From Bradyrhizobium sp. (GTDB taxonomy: Bacteria; Pseudomonadota; Alphaproteobacteria; Rhizobiales; Xanthobacteraceae), in contig NZ_DAIDJE010000208.1 of NCBI RefSeq assembly GCF_027451485.1, positions 1 to 64,000 of the forward strand: DNA of 64,000 nucleotides, written 5' to 3'. The position numbers and the translations under genes are program-made. The notes below the pieces were generated by a model that saw only the letters and a list, made by a program, of their open reading frames with translations, did no database searches and was not told the DNA's origin. Numbering within the stretch: the stretch's first letter is position 1; each line of letters begins with the position of its first letter. Below, piece after piece: positions 43,715 through 53,697 of this stretch.

Positions 43715-44445
43715 GAAAGCCCGCCGATAAGGAACGGTCGCGCAAGCCGAACATGCGCGAAGCCATTCTCGTGGCCGCGGAGGAATTGTTCTCGACGAAA
43801 GGGTTCAGCGCCGTGACGGTGCGGGATATTGCGCAGGCCGCCGGCGCAAATCCGGGCAGCGTGACGTATCATTTCCGGACCAAGGACGAGTTGCTTCTGG
43901 AAATCTACCGGCGTCACTGCAAGCCGATGAACCTCAGGCGCGCCGAGCTACTGGCCGCCGCCAATCGGGTGCGCGATCTGCAGGACAGACTGGAGGCAAT
44001 CGTCCGTGCCTACGTCCTGCCGGCATTTTCTTCCGGCAGCGATCTCGCCGGCGGAGGAGCGCGTTTCACGCGGTTGCGCGCCATCATGTCGGCCGAGGGA
44101 AATGAAGTCACCCGGCGCATCATCGCGCAGACCTTCGACGACATCAGTCACGCCTTTATCGATGCAGTGCATAACAGCCTTCCACATATCCCGCGCGCGG
44201 ACATCGTCTGGCGCAACCATTTCCTTCTCGGGGCACTCTATTATACGCTGGTGATGCCAGAGCGCGTGTCCCGGCTGTCGCGCGGCGATTCCGACGGGGC
44301 CGACGCCGGAGATGCGATCGAGCAGTTGGTAAAGGCGACTGTGGCTTCGCTGCAAGCGCCTGCACTCGATCGGGGGGGACCACCTTTGCGGCGATCCGCG
44401 GCACCAACCAAGTCTCGCGCGGGCGACGGTTACACGCCAAGATAA
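43708..44445 (+). CDS. TetR family regulator upstream of the protocatechuate 4,5-cleavage operon
   Basis: A 245-residue TetR-type repressor. The N-terminal helix-turn-helix spans about 12-65 (MREAILVAAEELFSTKGFSAVTVRDIAQAAGANPGSVTYHFRTKDEL, read in pieces), and a helical ligand-binding domain follows to about 210. The Ser/Pro/Arg-rich tail looks disordered. It precedes ligJ by 142 bp on the same strand and probably controls itself and the lig genes. Known lig and pmd operons are controlled by LysR- or other-type regulators, so a TetR protein here is notable. ATG 43708 lies in the palindrome described separately. Confidence 0.9.
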   Translation: MDRKPADKERSRKPNMREAILVAAEELFSTKGFSAVTVRDIAQAAGANPGSVTYHFRTKDELLLEIYRRHCKPMNLRRAELLAAANRVRDLQDRLEAIVRAYVLPAFSSGSDLAGGGARFTRLRAIMSAEGNEVTRRIIAQTFDDISHAFIDAVHNSLPHIPRADIVWRNHFLLGALYYTLVMPERVSRLSRGDSDGADAGDAIEQLVKATVASLQAPALDRGGPPLRRSAAPTKSRAGDGYTPR

Positions 44446-44587
44446 AGGGATTTCCGATCGTCCCGGATTATTCGAAGAGGAAAGACGAACGGGGCAGGTG
44501 GGCAAGCCGGCAGCGCTGACGGCAGATCGATCGCTTGGGGACCCGCAGCGACCCCCGTCCCACTGCCGCAACTGAAGAGGAGATCAC

Positions 44588-45616
44588 GTGATCATCGATG
44601 TGCACGGCCACTATACCACGGCGCCGAAGGCCCTTGAGGATTGGCGCAGCCGGCAGATCGCCGGCATCAAGGATCCCGCGGTCAGACCCAAGGCCAGCGA
44701 GCTGAAGATCAGCGACGACGAGCTGCGGGAGTCCATCATCGACAACCAGCTCAGGCAAATGAAGGAGCGTGGCAGCGACCTGACCATCTTCAGCCCGCGC
44801 GCAAGCTTCATGGCCCACCACATCGGCGATTTCGAGGTGTCGTCGACATGGGCCGCGATATGCAACGAGCTGTGCTGGCGCGTCAGCACGCTATTCCCGG
44901 ACAATTTCGCCGCTGCTGCGATGTTGCCTCAATCGCCCGGCGTCGATCCGAAGACCTGCGTGCCGGAGATCGAGAAGTGCGTCAAGGAGTATGGCTTCGT
45001 CGGCATCAACCTCAACCCCGATCCCTCCGGAGGGCACTGGACCTCGCCGCCGCTTTCGGATCGTCATTGGTACCCGATCTACGAGAAGATGGTCGAGCTC
45101 GACATCCCGGCCATGATCCATGTCTCGACGAGTTGCAATCCCTGCTTCCATACGACCGGGGCGCACTACCTGAATGCCGATACGACAGCCTTCATGCAGT
45201 GTTTGACGTCGGATCTGTTCAAGGATTTCCCGACCTTGAGATTCCTGATCCCGCATGGCGGCGGCGCGGTTCCTTATCATTGGGGCCGCTTCCGCGGCCT
45301 CGCGCAGGAGATGAAGAAGCCGCTGCTCAAGGATCATCTTCTGAAGAACATCTTTTTCGATACCTGCGTCTATCACCAGCCTGGAATCGACCTGCTCACC
45401 AGGGTGATCCCGGTCGATAACGTCCTGTTCGCCAGCGAGATGATCGGCGCCGTTCGCGGCATCGATCCGGAAACCGGTTTCCACTACGACGACACAAAGC
45501 GCTACATCGAAGCCGCCTCCACCCTCAGCGCGCAGGACCGGTACAAGATCTACGAAGGCAATGCGAGGCGCGTATTTCCGCGCCTGGATGCGGCGCTGAA
45601 AGCAAAAGGAATCTGA
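44588..45616 (+). CDS. ligJ: 4-Oxalomesaconate hydratase LigJ
   Basis: A 342-residue amidohydrolase-fold hydratase of the protocatechuate 4,5-cleavage pathway, which adds water to give 4-carboxy-4-hydroxy-2-oxoadipate. It resembles Sphingobium LigJ along its length: IIDVHGHY (metal HxH), MTIFSPRAS-like [63 protein letters not shown] and [11 protein letters not shown]. The start is GTG 44588 with GAGGAG upstream. It is the first structural gene of the operon, with ligK starting 2 bp after its stop. Confidence 0.95.
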   Translation: MIIDVHGHYTTAPKALEDWRSRQIAGIKDPAVRPKASELKISDDELRESIIDNQLRQMKERGSDLTIFSPRASFMAHHIGDFEVSSTWAAICNELCWRVSTLFPDNFAAAAMLPQSPGVDPKTCVPEIEKCVKEYGFVGINLNPDPSGGHWTSPPLSDRHWYPIYEKMVELDIPAMIHVSTSCNPCFHTTGAHYLNADTTAFMQCLTSDLFKDFPTLRFLIPHGGGAVPYHWGRFRGLAQEMKKPLLKDHLLKNIFFDTCVYHQPGIDLLTRVIPVDNVLFASEMIGAVRGIDPETGFHYDDTKRYIEAASTLSAQDRYKIYEGNARRVFPRLDAALKAKGI

Positions 45617-45618
45617 GC

Positions 45619-46314
45619 ATGAGCGGTGCGATGAACGACCTCGGAATCGTCAAGCGCAATATCGACCGGGCAGATAAGGCCGCGGTCGAGAAATTGTCGC
45701 GATTCGGCGTCGCCACGATCCACGAGGCGATGGGTCGGGTCGGCCTGATGCATCCTTATATGCGTCCGATCTATGCCGGAGCCCGCCTGTGCGGCACCGC
45801 CGTTACTGTGCTGCTGCAGCCGGGGGATAACTGGATGCTGCACGTGGCGGCCGAGCAGATACATCCGGGTGATGTCGTGGTCGCGGCCTGCACCGTCGAC
45901 AACACCGACGGCTTTTTTGGCGATCTGCTCGCTACCAGCTACCGTGCCCGCGGCGCGAAGGGTCTCGTCATCGATGGCGGCGTGCGCGACGTTACGGATC
46001 TTACCGAAATGCAATTCCCGGTGTTTTCGCGCGCGATCAGCGCTCGGGGCACGGTCAAGGCGACGCTTGGCTCCGTGAACATTCCAGTCGTCTGCGCCGG
46101 CGCAACCGTAAATCCGGGCGACGTGGTGGTTGCGGATATGGACGGAGTGGTGATCGTACCCGCCCGGATCGCGCAGCAGGCGGCGGATGCGGCGGAAGCA
46201 CGTGAGGCCAACGAAGCGGACAAGCGCGACAAGCTTGCGCAAGGCGTTCTGGGCATCGACATGTACAAGATGCGGGAACCGCTCGCAAAGGCTGGGTTGA
46301 GATATATCGATTGA
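45619..46314 (+). CDS. ligK: 4-Carboxy-4-hydroxy-2-oxoadipate aldolase LigK
   Basis: A 231-residue class II aldolase of the RraA-like fold, which cleaves 4-carboxy-4-hydroxy-2-oxoadipate to pyruvate and oxaloacetate, the last step of the pathway. Active-site segments are [29 protein letters not shown] (read in pieces), VIDGGVRDV with the Arg-Asp pair near 124, and [14 protein letters not shown]. The order after ligJ matches pmdE-pmdF of Comamonas. The stop of ligJ is 2 bp upstream, indicating translational coupling. Confidence 0.94.
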   Translation: MSGAMNDLGIVKRNIDRADKAAVEKLSRFGVATIHEAMGRVGLMHPYMRPIYAGARLCGTAVTVLLQPGDNWMLHVAAEQIHPGDVVVAACTVDNTDGFFGDLLATSYRARGAKGLVIDGGVRDVTDLTEMQFPVFSRAISARGTVKATLGSVNIPVVCAGATVNPGDVVVADMDGVVIVPARIAQQAADAAEAREANEADKRDKLAQGVLGIDMYKMREPLAKAGLRYID

Positions 46315-46347
46315 CCCACAGCGGCGAGAGTTCAAGAGAGTTTGTCA

Positions 46348-47049
46348 ATGACCGCTGATATCGTTGGCATTTCATCGATGGCCACCCGTCAGATCCTGGC
46401 GGAGTGTTCCGGCGCATATCGGCAAAAGGCGGGACGCTCGGTCGCTATCGAGTCAGTCGGCGGCGTCGATGCTGCGCGCCGCGTCCGGGCCCGCGAGAAA
46501 TTCGACATCGTCGTGCTCGCCGACGACGCCATGAGGAAGCTCGAAGAGGACGGTTTCCTCAAACCGGGGACCCGCGCTGCCTTCGCCGAGTCGGCGATTG
46601 CGGTGGCTGTGCGAGGCGGCGCCACACGTCCCGATCTCTCGGACGAAGCCGCGACAAAAGCGGCAGTTTTGTCCGCGCGCTCGGTTGGCTACTCCACGGG
46701 TCCCAGCGGGACGCATGTGCTCAAGCTACTGGAAAAATGGGGGGCCGATCGGTCAAACACGGTGCGTATCGTTCAGGCTCCCCCGGGCGTTCCGGTGGGC
46801 ACCTTGCTGGCGCGCGGGGATGTTGAACTCGGCTTTCAGCAATTGAGCGAGTTTCTGGATGTCCCGGGCATCGATGTCGTCGGGTCCTTGCCCCGGGAGA
46901 TTCAATCATTGACCCGGTTTTCATGTGGGGTGTGCGCGCTGACATCCAACGAAGCCGCGGCGCTTGATTTTGTCAGCTATCTGACCTCGACAGAGGCGGA
47001 TGCATCCATACGGCGTCACGGCATGCAACCGACGCAACCAAGATCGTGA
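46348..47049 (+). CDS. ModA-like substrate-binding fold protein without signal peptide
   Basis: A 233-residue protein with the type II periplasmic binding fold of the ModA family: ISSMATRQILAECSGAYRQ near the N-terminus, FDIVVLADDAMRKLEEDGFL near 52, STGPSGTHVLKLLEKWG near 120, and the terminal FVSYLTSTEADASIRRHG. Unlike ModA it has no signal peptide and so should be cytosolic. No modB/modC genes are near. It lies between ligK and ligI with 33- and 31-bp gaps, inside the lig operon. Its job is unknown; ligand sensing, a chaperone-like role or a missing isomerisation step are all speculative. ATG 46348 follows AGAGAG. Confidence 0.8.
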   Translation: MTADIVGISSMATRQILAECSGAYRQKAGRSVAIESVGGVDAARRVRAREKFDIVVLADDAMRKLEEDGFLKPGTRAAFAESAIAVAVRGGATRPDLSDEAATKAAVLSARSVGYSTGPSGTHVLKLLEKWGADRSNTVRIVQAPPGVPVGTLLARGDVELGFQQLSEFLDVPGIDVVGSLPREIQSLTRFSCGVCALTSNEAAALDFVSYLTSTEADASIRRHGMQPTQPRS

Positions 47050-47080
47050 CGCGAGGGTTGGAACATTGAAGGAAGCGTTT

Positions 47081-48013
47081 ATGTCGAAACCTGTTACGGG
47101 GCCGTTCGAGAAGACCCCGGGTTGGCTTGACTGGTATGCCGCTCCCTCGAAGCCGCGCTTCGTGGTGCCGGTCGGCGCAGTCGACGCGCACTGCCATGTG
47201 TTCGGGCCGGGAGCCGAATTCCCTTACGCGCCGGAGCGCAAATACACGCCCTGCGATGCGTCGAGGCAGCAGCTCTACGCGCTGCGCGACCATCTCGGCT
47301 TCGCGCGAAACGTGGTCGTTCAGGCGACCTGTCACGGCAGCGACAACCGCGCGATGATCGACGCACTCGTTCATTCGGGCGGCCGGGCGCGTGGTATCGC
47401 GACCGTAAAGCGCGGCGTAAGCGATGCCGAGCTCAAGGCGATGCACGAGGCAGGCGTGCGCGGGGTTCGCTTCAATTTCGTCAAGCGACTGGTCGATTTC
47501 ACGCCGCGCGACGAACTCATCGAGATAGCCGGCCGGATCGCAAAGTTGGGCTGGCATGTCGTGATCTATTTCGAGGCTGTGGATTTGGCCGAGCTCTGGG
47601 ATTTCTTCACGGCGCTGCCAACCACTGTCGTCGTCGACCATATGGGCAGGCCCGACGTCGCCAAGCCGGTAGACGGCCCCGAGTTCGGGCTGTTCGTGAA
47701 ATTCATGCGTGAGAACCAGAACGTCTGGTCGAAGGTCAGCTGCCCGGAACGCTTATCTGTTTCGGGACCGCCGGCGCTCAATGGCGAGCAGAACGCCTAT
47801 CGAGACGTCGTGCCATTCGCAAAGCGGATCGTCGAGACCTTTCCGGATCGCGTGCTCTGGGGCACCGACTGGCCGCATCCCAATCTCAAGGGGCACATGC
47901 CCGATGACGGTCTCCTGGTCGATTTCATTCCGCACATCGCCACCACGCCTGAGCTTCAGCGCAAACTTCTGGTCGACAATCCGATGCGATTGTACTGGCC
48001 GGAGGAAACATAA
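47081..48013 (+). CDS. ligI: 2-Pyrone-4,6-dicarboxylate hydrolase LigI
   Basis: A 310-residue amidohydrolase that opens 2-pyrone-4,6-dicarboxylate to 4-oxalomesaconate. Family motifs are VDAHCHVFGPGAEFPYAPERKYTP (read in pieces, with HxH), VVVQATCHGSDN, GVRFNFVKRLVD, VVVDHMGRPD and VLWGTDWPHPN. LigI is known to work without a metal despite its fold. The start at 47081 follows GAAGGAAG; the longer frame from 47000 is rejected. ligA follows after 13 bp. Confidence 0.94.
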   Translation: MSKPVTGPFEKTPGWLDWYAAPSKPRFVVPVGAVDAHCHVFGPGAEFPYAPERKYTPCDASRQQLYALRDHLGFARNVVVQATCHGSDNRAMIDALVHSGGRARGIATVKRGVSDAELKAMHEAGVRGVRFNFVKRLVDFTPRDELIEIAGRIAKLGWHVVIYFEAVDLAELWDFFTALPTTVVVDHMGRPDVAKPVDGPEFGLFVKFMRENQNVWSKVSCPERLSVSGPPALNGEQNAYRDVVPFAKRIVETFPDRVLWGTDWPHPNLKGHMPDDGLLVDFIPHIATTPELQRKLLVDNPMRLYWPEET

Positions 48014-48026
48014 AGGAGGCACTGCG

Positions 48027-49270
<1,244 letters not shown>

Positions 49271-49271
49271 C

Positions 49272-50225
49272 ATGACCAAAGTCATCAAAGTCGCGCTCGC
49301 CGGCGCCGGTGCGTTCGGCATCAAGCATCTCGATGGCATCAAGAATATCGAAGGCGTCGAAGTGGTGTCGCTGGTCGGCCGCAGGCTGGAACCGACCAGG
49401 GAAGTCGCTGCCAAATACGGCATCGCCCATGTCTCGACCGATCTCGCCGACAGTCTTGCACTGAGGGAAGTTGACGCCGTGATCCTGTGCACGCCTACCC
49501 AGATTCATGCGTCGCAATCGCTCGCCTGCCTGAAGGCCGGCAAGCACGTGCAGGTCGAGATCCCGCTGGCCGATTCCCTTAAGGATGCACAGGCTGTCGT
49601 CGACTTGCAGAAAAAAACCGGACTGGTCGCGATGTGCGGCCACACCAGACGTTTCAATCCCAGCCACCAATGGGTGCACAAAAGGATCGTTAGCGGCGAA
49701 TACAACATCCAGCAGATGGATGTGCAGACGTTCTTCTTCCGTCGGTCGAATATGAACGCGATGGGCCAGCCGCGGAGCTGGACCGACCACCTGTTGTGGC
49801 ACCACGCGGCGCACACAGTGGATCTGTTCGCCTACCAGACCCGTTCGCCGATCGTAAAGGCGAACGCGGTCCAGGGGCCCATCCACCCGACGCTGGGGAT
49901 CGCGATGGATATGTCCATCCAGCTAAAAACCGAAAGCGGCGCGATCTGCACCCTCAGCCTGTCGTTCAACAATGATGGCCCGCTCGGCACCTTCTTCCGT
50001 TATATCGGCGATACCGGCACGTATATCGCGCGCTATGACGATCTCTTCAACGGCAAGGAAGAAAAGATCGACGTCTCAAAGGTCGATGTGTCGATGAACG
50101 GCATCGAACTGCAGGATCGCGAGTTCTTTGCCGCCATCCGCGAAGGCCGTGAGCCCAACGCGAGCGTCGCCCAGGTCCTGCCGTGCTATCAGGTGCTGCA
50201 ACAGCTGGAGCAACAGCTGGTTTAG
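49272..50225 (+). CDS. ligC: 4-Carboxy-2-hydroxymuconate-6-semialdehyde dehydrogenase LigC
   Basis: A 317-residue Gfo/Idh/MocA-family NAD(P)-dependent dehydrogenase that oxidises the hemiacetal form of the ring-cleavage product to 2-pyrone-4,6-dicarboxylate. The Rossmann motif VALAGAGAFGIKH is at the N-terminus, VQVEIPLADS replaces the more common EKP motif, and LWHHAAHTVDLF contains the active-site histidines. It is the last gene of the operon, 1 bp after ligB, and converges with the emrB-type gene. Confidence 0.95.
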   Translation: MTKVIKVALAGAGAFGIKHLDGIKNIEGVEVVSLVGRRLEPTREVAAKYGIAHVSTDLADSLALREVDAVILCTPTQIHASQSLACLKAGKHVQVEIPLADSLKDAQAVVDLQKKTGLVAMCGHTRRFNPSHQWVHKRIVSGEYNIQQMDVQTFFFRRSNMNAMGQPRSWTDHLLWHHAAHTVDLFAYQTRSPIVKANAVQGPIHPTLGIAMDMSIQLKTESGAICTLSLSFNNDGPLGTFFRYIGDTGTYIARYDDLFNGKEEKIDVSKVDVSMNGIELQDREFFAAIREGREPNASVAQVLPCYQVLQQLEQQLV

Positions 50226-50284
50226 GCCTGCCATGACGTATCAATCCCGAACTCCACTCGCAACACGGCCGCAGTTGTTGCAAG

Positions 50285-51823
50285 CTATTCCATCACGGCG
50301 TGATCGGGCGCCGGCACCTGCTTGCGAAGCGCGGCCTTGGTCGACCCGATCATGATGGCGAGCGGGATCGAGCAGAGGATGAAGATCATCACCAGCTGAT
50401 AATCCTGCGAGAATGCGATGATCTGCGCCTGGATCGCCACCATGACATCCGCCATCGCGCGGCCCTTGTCGGTACCGAGATTGATCAAGCTGTGCACGTC
50501 AGGCATCTGGAGTGCCTGATTGAACGGATTGATGTGTTCCGACAGGATGGCGTAGATCCGCCGGCCGCCCTCGGTCAGTTGCGCGATCACGATGGAGATG
50601 CCGACCGAGCTCGCGACATTGCGCATCAGGGTCAGCATCGAGGTGCCGTCGGTGCGCAGATTGTTCGGCAGCGTCATGAATGCCACCGTCGAAAGCGGCA
50701 CGAAGACGAGACCGAAGCCGAACCCCTGGATGATGCTGATGGTGACGACTTCCGTCGCGCCGGTCTGATCGGTCCAGCCGGTCATGATGTACAGCGACAG
50801 CGCGGTGATGCCGAGACCAGCGATGATCAGCGTTCGCGCCTCGATGTAACGCATCAGCCGGCCGACCAGCATCATCGAGACGAAGGTACCGCAACCGCGG
50901 CTTGCCAGCAGCACACCGGCGGTGATGATGGGATAGCCGATCACGTTCTGCAGGTAGGGCGACGCCAGCGCCATGGTCGAATACAGCACGAGACCCATCA
51001 CCGTCATGAAAATGCAACCGGTGAGGAAGTTGCGATCGGTAAACAGCGAGAACTGGATGAAGGGGCGGTCCGTGGTGAAGGAGTGCGCGAGGAAATAATA
51101 GAAGCCGGCGATCGAGAGAATGAACTCGGCGATGATCTCGTTGGATTCGAGCCAGCCGAGCTGTTCGCCACGATCGAGCGCGACCTGGAGCGCGCCGATG
51201 CCGACGGCGAGCGCGGCAAAGCCGAACCAGTCGAAGCGCAGCTCGGTATCCTGTTTTGTTTCGTCCATGAACACCATCAAGCCGAGCACGGTGATGATGC
51301 CGAACGGCAGGTTGACGAAAAACACCCAGTGCCAGGAATAGGTCTCGGTCAGCCAGGCACCGAGCGAGGGGCCCATGATTGGACCCATCATCACGCCCAT
51401 GCCCCAGATCGACATCGCCTTGGCGCGCTCCTGCAAGGAGTACATGTCGAGCATGACCGCCTGCGACAGCGGCACGAGGGCGGCCCCGAACACGCCCTGC
51501 AGCAGGCGGAACAGCACCATCTGGTTGATATCCTGCGCGAGCCCGCACATTACTGAAGCGACGGTGAAACCGGCGGAGCAGATGATGAAGGTGCGCTTGC
51601 GGCCGAAACGGTTGGCGATCCAGCCCACCGGCGCCGTCATGATCGCCGCCGCAACGATGTACGACGTCAGTACCCAGTTGATCTGGTCCTGCGATGCCGA
51701 CAGGGTGCCCTGCATGTAGGGCAGCGCGACGTTGGCGATGGTGGTATCGAGCGCCTGCATGATGGTGGCAGTCATGGCGCAGATCGTCACCATGTTCCGC
51801 CGCAGGCCCGGAACGGTGCTCAT
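50285..51823 (-). CDS. emrB: DHA2 family (EmrB-type) MFS multidrug exporter
   Basis: A 512-residue, 14-helix major facilitator of the DHA2 family. Motif C-like and DHA2 segments include MQALDTTIANVALPYMQGTLSAS at the N-terminus, GWIANRFGRKRTF (motif A) and LFRLLQGVFGAALVPLSQAVML. It should form a tripartite drug pump with the adaptor encoded just upstream and an outer-membrane TolC. Its ATG overlaps the stop of emrA (TGATG). It is the last gene of a marR-emrA-emrB operon. Confidence 0.93.
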   Translation of the reverse strand: MSTVPGLRRNMVTICAMTATIMQALDTTIANVALPYMQGTLSASQDQINWVLTSYIVAAAIMTAPVGWIANRFGRKRTFIICSAGFTVASVMCGLAQDINQMVLFRLLQGVFGAALVPLSQAVMLDMYSLQERAKAMSIWGMGVMMGPIMGPSLGAWLTETYSWHWVFFVNLPFGIITVLGLMVFMDETKQDTELRFDWFGFAALAVGIGALQVALDRGEQLGWLESNEIIAEFILSIAGFYYFLAHSFTTDRPFIQFSLFTDRNFLTGCIFMTVMGLVLYSTMALASPYLQNVIGYPIITAGVLLASRGCGTFVSMMLVGRLMRYIEARTLIIAGLGITALSLYIMTGWTDQTGATEVVTISIIQGFGFGLVFVPLSTVAFMTLPNNLRTDGTSMLTLMRNVASSVGISIVIAQLTEGGRRIYAILSEHINPFNQALQMPDVHSLINLGTDKGRAMADVMVAIQAQIIAFSQDYQLVMIFILCSIPLAIMIGSTKAALRKQVPAPDHAVME

Positions 51824-52986
51824 CAGTTTTCGTCTTGCTTCGCCGTCGCCCGCAGACCCAGCAGCCCCGCAAGCGTACGCTTGTGCCCGGTATCGATCGT
51901 GGCATAGGCGCTCATGCCGGCCTTCAGCTTCTTCACCATCGGATCGTTTTTGTCGAAGTAGATCCGCACCGGGATTCGCTGCACCACCTTGACGAAGTTG
52001 CCGGTGGCGTTCTGCGGCGGCAATATTGCGAACTGCGCACCGGTCCCGGGCGAAAGCGAGCCCACGGTGCCCTTGAAGGTATGATCCGGGAAGGCGTCGA
52101 CTTCGATCTCGACCGGCTGACCGACTGCGACATGCGTCATGTCGGATTCCTTCAGGTTGGAATCGACCCAGGGCTTTGCGACATCGATGATGGTGAAGAC
52201 CGGCGAACCGGCGACGACGAAGCGTCCGAGCTGGATCTGGTCGACCAGCGTTGCGATGCCGTTCATCGGCGCGCGCATCTCGGTGTGGTCGAGGTCGCGC
52301 TCGGCCTGCGCGAGCGCGGCCTGCGCCTGGTAGTAGGGCGGGAAATCGTCAAGCTTCAGGTTCGGGTTGCCGAGCAGCTGCGTCAGCGAACTCGAGCGCT
52401 GCTGCTGGACGAAAGCGAGCTGGGCGCGCGAGGTGACGAGGGCGGTGCTGGACCTGTCGAGGTCGAGCTGCGAGCCGAAGCTGCTCTTGGCCAGCGCCGC
52501 CTTGCGGTCGACGTCGCGCTGCTTCAGGTCGATGTCCTGCTGCATCAGATCGGCCATCTTGTCGTAAATCTTGATGTTGGCGACGAGGTTGTTGTAGCTC
52601 ATCTTCGCCTGTTCGACGGCGGCCTTGGCACGGTCCACGGCGAGACGGAACGGGACCGGATCGATCTCGAACAACACGTCGCCCTTGTGGACGAGCTCAC
52701 CTTCCTTCACGACCACCTTATCGATGCGGCCGGAGATGTCGGGCGTGATCAGGACCTTTTGCGCACCGACATAGGTGTCATCGGTGCCGACGTAGCGGCC
52801 GCCATTCAGATAAAAAGCGAAGCCGCCAATTACCGCAACGATCGGCAGCACGACCAGCAGCAGGAACCGGCGATAGCGGCGCAGCGCGGCCAGCAGCCGC
52901 CGACGCGGCCGTGCCGCAACCTTCTCGTGCGGCTGCGCCGGCGCGCCCTTCTGCTCGGGTGCAAATTTCAATACGGGCTCAGCCAT
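51823..52986 (-). CDS. emrA: HlyD/EmrA-type membrane fusion protein
   Basis: A 387-residue periplasmic adaptor with one N-terminal anchor (about 42-62, LLLVVLPIVAVIGGFAFYL). A biotinyl-lipoyl barrel follows (VLITPDISGRIDKVVVKEGELVHKGDVLFEIDP, read in pieces), then a long coiled-coil hairpin (about 110-210) and a beta-barrel domain. It joins the EmrB exporter to TolC. The ATG at 52986 overlaps the end of marR by 8 bp; an upstream ATG at 53025 inside marR is less likely. Confidence 0.92.
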   Translation of the reverse strand: MAEPVLKFAPEQKGAPAQPHEKVAARPRRRLLAALRRYRRFLLLVVLPIVAVIGGFAFYLNGGRYVGTDDTYVGAQKVLITPDISGRIDKVVVKEGELVHKGDVLFEIDPVPFRLAVDRAKAAVEQAKMSYNNLVANIKIYDKMADLMQQDIDLKQRDVDRKAALAKSSFGSQLDLDRSSTALVTSRAQLAFVQQQRSSSLTQLLGNPNLKLDDFPPYYQAQAALAQAERDLDHTEMRAPMNGIATLVDQIQLGRFVVAGSPVFTIIDVAKPWVDSNLKESDMTHVAVGQPVEIEVDAFPDHTFKGTVGSLSPGTGAQFAILPPQNATGNFVKVVQRIPVRIYFDKNDPMVKKLKAGMSAYATIDTGHKRTLAGLLGLRATAKQDEN

Positions 52987-53458
52987 AGCGCTGTTCTTTC
53001 CTTGCATCATCTTCGGCGTCGGCAATCGCGTTGCGGACGTTTTCCTTGACTGTTTCCAACTGGGTGAGAAGCCGCTGCGCGTCGGCCGGACTGATGCCTT
53101 CGAGCGCGGTTGCGGTGATCTCCGTCTTCAAGCCGTTCATCTTGCCAAGCAACACCCGCCCGGCCTTGCGCAGGTAAAGCCGGTTGACGCGCCGGTCGGT
53201 GTCGTCGCTGCGGCGTTCGATCCAGCCGCTGTCGCAGAGGCGATCGATCAGCCGCGTCAGCGTGATCGGCTGCATCTCCATCTGCTCGGCAAGTTCGGTC
53301 TGCTTCATGCCTTCGAAGCGCTCGACCTTGGCGAGCACTGCCCATTGCGCGCGGGTGATGCCGTAGCGTGCCGCCTGGCGGTCCGCATAGGCGCGCACCA
53401 GCCGCTGCAACTCGCCGAGCGTAAACAGAAAATTCGCGTCCACCGGATCGCGGGACAT
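52979..53458 (-). CDS. MarR family regulator of the emrAB operon
   Basis: A 159-residue winged-helix regulator of the MarR family. The DNA-binding domain spans about 30-105 (ITRAQWAVLAKVERFEGMKQTELAEQM, then DSGWIERRSDDTDRRVNRLYL with the wing), flanked by dimerisation helices. It is the first gene of the marR-emrA-emrB operon and probably represses it, released by a phenolic or drug ligand. An inverted repeat with arms TTCATAAGC/GCTTATGAA lies 51-86 bp upstream. Confidence 0.93.
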   Translation of the reverse strand: MSRDPVDANFLFTLGELQRLVRAYADRQAARYGITRAQWAVLAKVERFEGMKQTELAEQMEMQPITLTRLIDRLCDSGWIERRSDDTDRRVNRLYLRKAGRVLLGKMNGLKTEITATALEGISPADAQRLLTQLETVKENVRNAIADAEDDARKEQRYG

Positions 53459-53508
53459 AGGGGCGCACCGTTTGAAAATCGAGAAGCGTCACGGCCCCTC
53501 TCGGGACC

Positions 53509-53544
53509 TTCATAAGCTTGCGATATAATAAGCTTGCTTATGAA
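53509..53544 (-). promoter_or_regulatory. Probable MarR operator with AAGCTTGC repeats
   Basis: Perfect 9-bp arms TTCATAAGC (53509-53517) and GCTTATGAA (53536-53544) enclose an AT-rich centre. TAAGCTTGC also occurs twice in direct orientation (53513-53521 and 53529-53537), 16 bp apart. On the minus strand TATTAT in the centre could be the -10 of marR. It is therefore placed to block transcription when bound by the MarR protein. Function is inferred. Confidence 0.55.
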
Positions 53545-53697
53545 TTTTTCATGTCGATGGCAATGCGGCCCTGCCCTGTCGAATTGGCATGGCTAAGGAA
53601 CCGCTAAGGCCGGCGCCGGCCCCAGATCGCGGGGTTGAAAAGGCTCTTCGAGCAACGAGATTTCGGGAAACCTCCGGAAAATGGTAAACTTGATGTT

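Noticed and set aside
50300-53049. Long plus-strand frames opposite emrB and emrA
   Set aside because: Asp/His/Arg-rich antisense frames over a convincing overlapping efflux operon.
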